NCBI GenBank assembly: GCA_016219145.1 | Contig: JACRCG010000149.1 | Span: 1-7,812 of the forward strand | Origin: Deltaproteobacteria bacterium | GTDB lineage: Bacteria; Desulfobacterota; Desulfuromonadia; Geobacterales; Pseudopelobacteraceae | Length of the DNA: 7,812 nucleotides | Direction of reading: 5' to 3' | Position numbers and translations under genes: made by a program | The notes under the pieces: model-generated | Databases searched by the model: none | The model's input: only the letters and a program-made list of their open reading frames with translations | Told to the model about the DNA's origin: nothing | Shown here: positions 1 to 4,979 of the stretch, in pieces | Layout of the letters: each line of letters opens with the position of its first letter | Numbering within the stretch: the first letter of the stretch is position 1

Positions 1-989
1 CCGGCCAGCATCTCAACCGAACGCATTCCGCCGATGCTGGTCTCCATCCTTACCCGCCCGGCCGGAGCTGCCTCGACTACACCGATTACGGCGGCGTCAA
101 CACCAAGCGGGTGGCTTCTGATGACGGCCAAAGCCGCATCGGCAGCGTCAGCAGCCACAAAAGCCAGCAGCTTGCCCTCGTTTGCCACGAACAGAGGATC
201 AAGCCCCAGGATAGAACAGACCCCGCGCACAGCCGGCTTGACCGGCAGCGCCTCCTCTCGCAGGGTGATAGACACTCCGGACTGCTGGGCGATCTCCTTG
301 ATGGTGGTAGCCACTCCGCCTCTGGTCGGGTCACGCAGGACATGCAGGGCGGTCCCGCAGACGCTGACAATCTGCTCTACCAGTCCGTTCAATGCGGCAG
401 AATCACTGGTTATATCCGTACTGACATCAAGCCCTTCGCGTCCGGCCATGACGGCAATACCGTGATCACCCAACGTTCCGCTGATGATTACGACGTCTCC
501 CGGGCTGGCGTTGGCGCCGTGGATTGCAAGCTGATGCTCAATAACTCCGATACCGGAGGTGGTAATGAAGATCTTGTCGGCCTTGCCGCGCGGGACAACC
601 TTGGTGTCGCCGGTCACGATTTTAACACCGGCAGCGTCAGCCGCTGCCCGCATATCTTTGAGGATCCTCGTAAGATCCGCCTTGCTGAAACCTTCTTCGA
701 TTATAAGGCCGACACTCAGCCAGAGCGGCCGGGCGCCCATCATGGCCAAGTCGTTGACCGTACCATGCACTGCCAGACTGCCGATGGTGCCGCCCGGGAA
801 AAAGATCGGATCAACTACAAAAGAATCGGTGGTGTATGCCAGGCGACCGGACACAGGCTCCAAAAGGGCAGCGTCATTCTGTCCGGATGGTTCAACTCCG
901 CTGACTATCGGAATTATCAGTTCATCCAGAAGCTGATGTGAAAGCCTGCCGCCGCTGCCGTGGCCCAAAAGAATCAGATCATTGTTCAA
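1..989 (-). CDS. hypE: HypE, hydrogenase maturation carbamoyl dehydratase (3' end cut by window edge)
   Basis: HypE takes the carbamoyl group from HypF onto its C-terminal cysteine and dehydrates it with ATP to a thiocyanate, the source of the CN ligands of the NiFe-hydrogenase iron; it works in the cytosol with HypF and HypC-HypD. Translation from TTG 989 gives about 329 residues with the AIRS/PurM-like signatures in order: LGHGSGGRL (8-16), TDSFVVDPIFFPGG (54-67), GTVNDLAMMGA (76-86), GDTKVV (127-132), then LRDPTRGG and LPVKPAVRGVC in the C-terminal half. The reading frame stays open to base 1. E. coli HypE has 336 residues, so probably only a handful are missing, including the expected terminal PRIC motif with the active cysteine. 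The TTG start is chosen because GGGAG lies 9 bases upstream and the family motif begins a few residues later. An in-frame GTG at 1022 overlaps a likely -10 box. No other hyp or hydrogenase gene is visible; neighbours would lie to the left. Confidence 0.95.
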   Translation of the reverse strand, partial: MNNDLILLGHGSGGRLSHQLLDELIIPIVSGVEPSGQNDAALLEPVSGRLAYTTDSFVVDPIFFPGGTIGSLAVHGTVNDLAMMGARPLWLSVGLIIEEGFSKADLTRILKDMRAAADAAGVKIVTGDTKVVPRGKADKIFITTSGIGVIEHQLAIHGANASPGDVVIISGTLGDHGIAVMAGREGLDVSTDITSDSAALNGLVEQIVSVCGTALHVLRDPTRGGVATTIKEIAQQSGVSITLREEALPVKPAVRGVCSILGLDPLFVANEGKLLAFVAADAADAALAVIRSHPLGVDAAVIGVVEAAPAGRVRMETSIGGMRSVEMLA

Positions 990-998
990 TGTGGAGAA

Positions 999-1003
999 CT
1001 CCC
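999..1003 (-). promoter_or_regulatory. Ribosome binding site of hypE
   Basis: GGGAG on the minus strand, separated by 9 bases from the TTG at 989-987. It decides the start, since neither the in-frame GTG at 1022 nor any other upstream codon has a comparable site. Confidence 0.6.
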
Positions 1004-1020
1004 GTGCGATTTTTGACGGC

Positions 1021-1049
1021 ACATTAGCATGTATCGCTGTTGTTGTCAC
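1021..1049 (-). promoter_or_regulatory. Candidate sigma70-type promoter for hypE
   Basis: On the minus strand GTGACA (bases 1049-1044; 5 of 6 to the -35 consensus) is followed after 17 bases by TAATGT (1026-1021; 3 of 6 to -10), preceded by TGC, which fits an extended -10. A transcript would start near 1014, about 25 bases before the hypE TTG and downstream of the alternative GTG. Seen by eye only; no transcript data. Confidence 0.35.
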
Positions 1050-1073
1050 GGCAGCTTTTTCTGTTCACATAAC
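1043..1073 (+). promoter_or_regulatory. Weak candidate promoter for the plus-strand operon
   Basis: TTGTCA (1043-1048) and CATAAC (1068-1073) are separated by 19 bases, longer than the preferred 17. The -35 box is the complement of the hypE -35 box shifted by one base. Downstream, CTGTT (1078-1082) and AACAG (1090-1094) form a short inverted repeat with a 7-base centre that could be an operator half-site pair, but it is too short to be convincing. Confidence 0.2.
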
Positions 1074-1114
1074 GGGGCTGTTCGTGGTAAACAGTACACT
1101 TGCACTTACTACGC

Positions 1115-1120
1115 AGGAGG
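1115..1120 (+). promoter_or_regulatory. Ribosome binding site of the FabMG-like gene
   Basis: A perfect AGGAGG, 5 bases before the ATG at 1126. It fixes the start there rather than at codons up to 144 bases further upstream, where the frame is also open. Confidence 0.85.
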
Positions 1121-1125
1121 ATTTA

Positions 1126-2454
1126 ATGACCGATTATCGACCGATGCAGCAACTGCCCGAAACTGCCGGATATAAAGCGGGTGACGCACTGGTGCTGGTG
1201 GGTGAACTTTTTGGCCGTGGCTATGCCAACGGCTTGATCGAAGAGGCAAAAAGGCTGGGGATGACCATCATCGGCACCACCGTGGGACGGCGCGACAGCG
1301 ACGGTTCGCTGCGTCCGCTGAATGCTGATGAGCTGGCCGAGGCTGAGGCGCTTCTGGGCGGAACCATAATCAATATTCCGCTGGAGGCCGGCTTCGACAT
1401 GGAAGCCGTGGACGGTCAGCCTTCCGTCGCTGAACAGCTTAAAAAGGCCAGGCCGGACGACCTGGACTCTATCAGCTTTGCAGACGAGTTTATTGAAAAA
1501 GCCCGTGCCGCCGGTACTGCCCGCTTTCGTGCCGCCCTCTCGCAGCTGGCCGGGGAACTGGAGTCACGTATTCCGGCTGGAGCCAACATTTTACTGTCAC
1601 ACTCCATGGCAGGCGGCATACCGCGTGCCCGTGTATTCATGCCGCTCCTGAACCGGGTTTTCAAGGGCACCGGCGACAAGTTTCTCTCCTCGGAAGTCTT
1701 CTGGAACAGCGGCCTGGGCCGGCTCTGCAATACCAGCTTCAACGAAGTTACGGCCGACACCTTCCGCTATCTGATCGAAGAAACCGCCGGACTCCGTGAA
1801 CGCGCCTCGGCATCCGGCGCCCGGGTCTGTTACACGGCCTATGGTTATCATGGCACCGGCGTGCTGGTAGGTGGAGAATATCGCTGGCAGTCCTACACCC
1901 CGTATGTGCAGGGCGTCGCCAAGATGCGCCTTGAAACTGTCGCCGAAGAAGCTTCCGCCCAAGGCATCACCGCCACGGTGTTTAACTGCCCCGAGATTCA
2001 GACCAACTCCAGCGCCCTGTTTCTGGGTGTTGAAATATCGCTTTATCCGCTTCTGACCGCCATTCAGCGCGAAGCCGGGGAGCAGACAGCCGCCAGGATA
2101 GAAGCCATCTGTCAGACCATGCTGAAGGAAGGGGAAACGGTGGCGCACCTGCTGGAACGGGCCGACAGCTACCTGTCGTCTCCAATTCTGGAGCAGATCA
2201 TTGACTTTGCCACCTGGCCGCAGCACAACACCCGTGAACAGGCCGAATTGATGCTGGCCAGCTCGGCCGAGTTGATGGGCATGCACGCCGACCAGAAACA
2301 GCTGGTCTGTGCCGAGCTATCACGCATAGTTTTTCTGTCTACCGGCAGGTTGATGCTACACGCCTCCTGGAAGCCCGAAGCACCGGTACTCTGGCTTAAT
2401 CACGATCTGATCGGCAGACTGCTTGCCGATGCAAGCGGCGCAGGAATAATTTAG
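1126..2454 (+). CDS. Probable NAD(P)-dependent oxidoreductase, tentatively FabMG-type enoyl-ACP reductase
   Basis: A protein of 442 residues with no signal peptide or membrane segment, so cytosolic. The N-terminus has a beta strand followed by G26-ELF-G30-R-G32-Y-A34, the GxxxGxGxA pattern of short-chain-dehydrogenase-like nucleotide-binding folds, and a second strand ending in TTVGRRD (51-57). Further blocks look strongly conserved: SHSMAGGIPR (158-167), NRVFKGTGDKFLSSEVFW (176-193), TAYGYHGT (237-244), QSYTPYVQGVAK (255-266) and NCPEIQTNSSA (287-297). Y257 and K266 are separated by eight residues, the spacing of the catalytic Tyr-Lys pair in FabV-type enoyl reductases; Y260 is five residues from K266. 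From memory the overall sequence resembles the family called 'enoyl ACP reductase FabMG', which would reduce trans-2-enoyl-ACP in fatty acid elongation. That assignment is a recollection, not an alignment. It is first in a same-strand cluster ending in plsY, which agrees with a lipid role. The start is set by AGGAGG at 1115. Confidence 0.6.
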   Translation: MTDYRPMQQLPETAGYKAGDALVLVGELFGRGYANGLIEEAKRLGMTIIGTTVGRRDSDGSLRPLNADELAEAEALLGGTIINIPLEAGFDMEAVDGQPSVAEQLKKARPDDLDSISFADEFIEKARAAGTARFRAALSQLAGELESRIPAGANILLSHSMAGGIPRARVFMPLLNRVFKGTGDKFLSSEVFWNSGLGRLCNTSFNEVTADTFRYLIEETAGLRERASASGARVCYTAYGYHGTGVLVGGEYRWQSYTPYVQGVAKMRLETVAEEASAQGITATVFNCPEIQTNSSALFLGVEISLYPLLTAIQREAGEQTAARIEAICQTMLKEGETVAHLLERADSYLSSPILEQIIDFATWPQHNTREQAELMLASSAELMGMHADQKQLVCAELSRIVFLSTGRLMLHASWKPEAPVLWLNHDLIGRLLADASGAGII

Positions 2455-2480
2455 AGGCAAGCCAATTTCAGAATTCAGAT

Positions 2481-2487
2481 GAGGGAG
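2481..2487 (+). promoter_or_regulatory. Ribosome binding site of bamD
   Basis: GAGGGAG, 3 bases (6 from the GAGG core) before the ATG at 2491. It overlaps an in-frame ATG at 2479, which therefore cannot use it, so translation most likely begins at 2491 directly before the lipoprotein signal. Confidence 0.6.
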
Positions 2488-2490
2488 TAT

Positions 2491-3234
2491 ATGAATACAT
2501 CCGCCAAGCTTATTTCAGCCGCCATCCTGACAGCCGCCCTGCTGCAGGGTTGTTCGACCCCGCAGATCAACAAGCCTACCGACGTCCTCTTCAGGGAGGG
2601 CGAACAGGCCTACCAGAGCGGCCATTATGAGGATGCCATAGCACAATGGAAAAAAGTAAAAGAGAGTTACCAGTCTCCGGAATTGACTACCAAGGCTGAA
2701 CTCGGCATTGCCGACTCGTATTTCCTGAACAAGGATTATATCGAATCCGCTGCCGCTTATGAAGACTTCCGCAAACTGCACCCCAGCCATCCTCAGGCTG
2801 CTTTCGCCCTTTATCGCCAGGGGCTGAGTTATTACAACCAGATCAATCGGATTGATACCGACCAGACACCGGTCAAAAACGCCGTAACGATTTTCAATTC
2901 ATATCTGAAACAGTATCCGGCGGGAGAGAACCTGGCCGAAGTTCAGGATAAAATCAGGGATTGCCGCGACAAACAGTTGCAGTACGAGATCTATGTCGGA
3001 CGCTTCTATCTGAAAACTGACATCTACAAAGCCGCCATCGGACGCTTTGAAGAAGCCCTTAAAGCTTTTCCCGACCAGGCCAGGCGCGATGAAGTCCTGT
3101 ATTACCTCGGCAGGGCCTATCTGGAAAATAAAGAAAAGGCCAAGGGGCGCGAGTTTTTCGGGCGGCTCGCAAAGGAGTTTCCGGCCAGCCCGTTCATCGC
3201 CGATGCCAACAAGGCGATGGATTCTTTCTTCTAG
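2491..3234 (+). CDS. bamD: BamD-like outer-membrane assembly lipoprotein
   Basis: 247 residues, close to E. coli BamD (245). BamD is the essential lipoprotein partner of the BamA barrel that helps insert beta-barrel proteins into the outer membrane from the periplasmic side. The N-terminus is a short hydrophobic lipoprotein signal ending in the lipobox LLQGC, with C21 as the lipidated residue. The rest is a string of helical tetratricopeptide-type repeats: AYQSGHYEDAIAQWKKV (40-56), LGIADSYFLNKDYIESAAAY (71-90), ALYRQGLSYYNQ (106-117), FYLKTDIYKAAIGRFEEALK (172-191) and LGRAYLENKEKAKGREFF (206-223). HPSHPQAAFALYRQGLSYY matches the BamD region RLNPTHPN...YMRGL of E. coli in position and spacing. 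It starts 36 bases after the FabMG-like gene and ends 2 bases before the next lipoprotein, so it is probably co-transcribed. A different TPR lipoprotein (CpoB/YbgF-like) is possible but the length and pattern favour BamD. Confidence 0.85.
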   Translation: MNTSAKLISAAILTAALLQGCSTPQINKPTDVLFREGEQAYQSGHYEDAIAQWKKVKESYQSPELTTKAELGIADSYFLNKDYIESAAAYEDFRKLHPSHPQAAFALYRQGLSYYNQINRIDTDQTPVKNAVTIFNSYLKQYPAGENLAEVQDKIRDCRDKQLQYEIYVGRFYLKTDIYKAAIGRFEEALKAFPDQARRDEVLYYLGRAYLENKEKAKGREFFGRLAKEFPASPFIADANKAMDSFF

Positions 3235-3236
3235 CC

Positions 3237-3644
3237 TTGAAACGGCTGGCAGGCATACTTCTGCTGTCAGCCGTTTTGCTTACCGGCTGCAGCAGTTCGC
3301 AGATGGAGCGGCAGGCCGTATCCGAAGTCTTGACGGTTCGCTCCAGAGCACTCAACAGCCGTGACACTGCACAGTACATTTCCGTTCTTTCTGCTGACTA
3401 CAACCACAACGGCAAAGATTATTCCCGGCTTAAAGAGAGCTTGATCAGCAATTTCCGGACATTTGAGAGTATCTCCTACCAACCCGCGGAAATGACCATA
3501 ACGCTGCATGGGAAATATGCCGAGGCGGTCGGCGCCTACCGCATGAGAGTGGTCGTTCGCAATAAAGAGCTGGTGCTGGATGGCACCGAACATCTCCAAC
3601 TGGCCAAAGGGCCCGAAGGTTGGAAAATCATTGGAGGGTTATAG
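3237..3644 (+). CDS. Small lipoprotein with NTF2-like fold, function unknown
   Basis: 135 residues starting at a TTG only 2 bases after the bamD stop. There is no clear Shine-Dalgarno site, so translation is probably coupled to bamD. The TTG is accepted because it gives a textbook signal, MKRLAGILLLSAVLLTGC, with lipidation at C18, and the next methionine lies beyond that cysteine. The mature part (about 25-135) has a helical stretch with RALNSRDTAQYISVLSADY, then alternating strands ending in HLQLAKGPEGWKIIGG. That is the usual layout of NTF2-like/SnoaL-like cone folds, whose C-terminal strand often reads 'W.I..'. No catalytic residues can be named. Position between bamD and plsY suggests an envelope role, perhaps as a periplasmic binding or assembly accessory, but this is inference only. 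Confidence 0.8.
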   Translation: MKRLAGILLLSAVLLTGCSSSQMERQAVSEVLTVRSRALNSRDTAQYISVLSADYNHNGKDYSRLKESLISNFRTFESISYQPAEMTITLHGKYAEAVGAYRMRVVVRNKELVLDGTEHLQLAKGPEGWKIIGGL

Positions 3645-3647
3645 CGC

Positions 3648-4247
3648 GTGACCGGACAAGAGGCATTTTCACTGGCGGCCCTGATATCGACCGCCTACCT
3701 GATCGGATCAATTCCAACCGGGCTGCTTCTGGGTAAAGCCTGCGGTATCGATGTACGCACGGAAGGAAGCGGCAACATCGGCGCCACCAACCTCTATCGC
3801 ACCGTCGGCCGGAAGGTGGGGATCATGACACTGATCGGCGACTGCCTGAAGGGCTTTATTCCGGTAATAGCCGTAAAGTACAGTGCGCTGCCGCCGGATT
3901 ATGCCGTCTGGGTCGCGCTGGCTGCTTTCTGCGGCCATGTTTTCTCGGTATTCCTCAAATTCAAGGGTGGCAAAGGGGTCGCGACGGCTCTGGGTGTCTT
4001 TATGGCGCTGGCGCCGCTGGCTCTTGTTGCAGCGGTGATAATCTTTGCGGCATTGATGCTGCTCTGGCGCTACGTATCGCTTGGTTCAATCTGTGCGGCA
4101 GCGACCATGCCTGTCGCTGTGGCGCTGCTGGGGGGCGACGGAACACTGACTGGAGCCACGCTGATTATTGCAGTAATCGTTATATTGCGGCATCACGAGA
4201 ACATCAGGCGTCTGTTGGCCGGCACTGAAAACAGGTTTAAAGCCTGA
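3648..4247 (+). CDS. plsY: PlsY, acyl-phosphate:glycerol-3-phosphate acyltransferase
   Basis: PlsY transfers an acyl group from acyl-phosphate (made by PlsX) to sn-glycerol-3-phosphate at the inner membrane, the first committed step of phospholipid synthesis. The product has 199 residues, normal for the family, and is very hydrophobic with about five membrane segments. The conserved cytoplasmic motifs are all present: GSIPTGLLLGK (20-30), EGSGNIGATN (39-48), GHVFSVFLKFKGGKGVAT (96-113), and HHENIRRLLAGTENRF (182-197). The GTG start at 3648 is supported by GGAGGG at 3633-3638, 9 bases upstream, and lies 3 bases after the preceding stop. It is the last gene of the plus-strand cluster and ends 5 bases from the stop of the convergent VTT gene. 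Confidence 0.97.
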   Translation: MTGQEAFSLAALISTAYLIGSIPTGLLLGKACGIDVRTEGSGNIGATNLYRTVGRKVGIMTLIGDCLKGFIPVIAVKYSALPPDYAVWVALAAFCGHVFSVFLKFKGGKGVATALGVFMALAPLALVAAVIIFAALMLLWRYVSLGSICAAATMPVAVALLGGDGTLTGATLIIAVIVILRHHENIRRLLAGTENRFKA

Positions 4248-4260
4248 TTTTGTCATTTTT
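4232..4260 (+). terminator. Possible weak bidirectional terminator between convergent genes
   Basis: CAGG (4232-4235) and CCTG (4243-4246) pair around TTTAAAG, with AAAA before and ATTTTGTCATTTTTT after. The hairpin is short and lies within the last codons of plsY. A-rich sequence on the left and T-rich sequence on the right could let it act on both strands. No stronger hairpin is visible between the two operons. Confidence 0.3.
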
Positions 4261-4921
4261 TGAGCTTGTTGTACAGTACCGGCATCAGCGCAAACAGCCC
4301 CAGCAGGGCAAACGAGCCGAGCACCCGGGGCGAAGCGACACCGGAGAGCGAGTCGATAGTTGCCAGACTGGCGCCGGCGTTGACGAAAACAAAACCGCCC
4401 GGAATAATGCCAAGCATGGTGCCCAGAAAAAAGGTGCGCAAAGGGAGTTTGGTCAACCCGGCCGCCAGATTTATCAGAAAGAACGGAAACAGCGGCACCA
4501 GCCTGAGAAAGAGCAGATAATTGAAACCGCGCAGCTCCAGTTCCCGATTCATCCCCTCCAGCTTATCCCCGAATTTGTTCAGAACAACATCACGCAGCAG
4601 GTAGCGGGTTACCAGGAAAGCCAGGGTTGCGCCGATAGTGGCAGCAATGTTGGCATAAACCGTCCCCATGGCCGATCCGAAGATCGCCCCGGCCGCCAGT
4701 GACAGTATGGCGGCCCCCGGCAGCGACAGTGCGGTCTGGACGATATAGACAGCCATGAAGCCGGCCACCATGATCAACTTGTGAGCGGCGTAGTAATCCA
4801 GCAGTTGTTGCCGATTTTCCTTGAGGGCAGAGAGGGTCAGGTAACTCTTCAGGTCGAAGTAGAAGAAGAGGAACAGTGCGACCAAGCCTGCAAGCGTGAT
4901 GATGATTTTTTGTGGTTTCAT
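4253..4921 (-). CDS. TVP38/TMEM64 family (VTT domain) inner-membrane protein
   Basis: 222 residues, strongly hydrophobic, with likely membrane segments near 7-23, 49-64, 67-87, 88-108, 137-155, 163-185 and 200-216. The VTT/DedA-like (SNARE-associated) core is recognisable around LSLPGAAILSLAAGAIFG (65-82) and FLRLVPLFPFFLINLAAG (138-155), followed by GTMLGIIPGGFVFVNAG (167-183). The FxRLxP...N..AG block is the hallmark of the TVP38 branch. Members are proposed to act in lipid scrambling or transport; the exact role in bacteria is mostly unknown. The protein has no cysteine at all, so it cannot carry out thiol-disulfide transfer itself. It lies 58 bases after the flavoprotein stop on the same strand. 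TVP38 proteins are known to occur beside or fused to this type of FAD oxidoreductase (general knowledge, not checked here), which supports a shared function. Confidence 0.9.
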   Translation of the reverse strand: MKPQKIIITLAGLVALFLFFYFDLKSYLTLSALKENRQQLLDYYAAHKLIMVAGFMAVYIVQTALSLPGAAILSLAAGAIFGSAMGTVYANIAATIGATLAFLVTRYLLRDVVLNKFGDKLEGMNRELELRGFNYLLFLRLVPLFPFFLINLAAGLTKLPLRTFFLGTMLGIIPGGFVFVNAGASLATIDSLSGVASPRVLGSFALLGLFALMPVLYNKLKK

Positions 4922-4928
4922 GTCTTAA

Positions 4929-4962
4929 ATCCGCCTTTATCCGCCAGATCCGCTTTTTCCGC
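4929..4962. repeat. Four GCGGAt-type short repeats in the flavoprotein/TVP38 gap
   Basis: Read on the minus strand, GCGGAA, GCGGAT, GCGGAT, GCGGAT recur with starts 9, 9 and 10 bases apart (plus-strand units at 4957, 4948, 4939 and 4929). They fill most of the 58-base gap; the last copy lies just before the TVP38 start and supplies its only G-rich stretch upstream. The array may be a degenerate tandem duplication. Confidence 0.5.
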
Positions 4963-4979
4963 GTTCCATTGCCGTTGAT

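Noticed and set aside
111..941. Long plus-strand open frame of 276 codons opposite hypE
   Set aside because: The minus strand carries a motif-complete HypE; the plus translation has low-complexity Gly/Asp/Arg content and no family features, typical of a mirror frame.
1078..1094. CTGTT/AACAG inverted repeat as a regulator operator
   Set aside because: Five-base arms with a 7-base centre are expected often by chance; kept only as a remark in the promoter entry.
982..1125. 48-codon N-terminal extension of the FabMG-like protein
   Set aside because: The frame is open but lacks a ribosome binding site, would cover the divergent promoter region, and a perfect AGGAGG stands before the ATG at 1126.
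1597..2286. Minus-strand open frame of 229 codons inside the FabMG-like gene
   Set aside because: Antisense to a conserved-looking protein; Gly/Ala-rich and without recognisable domains.
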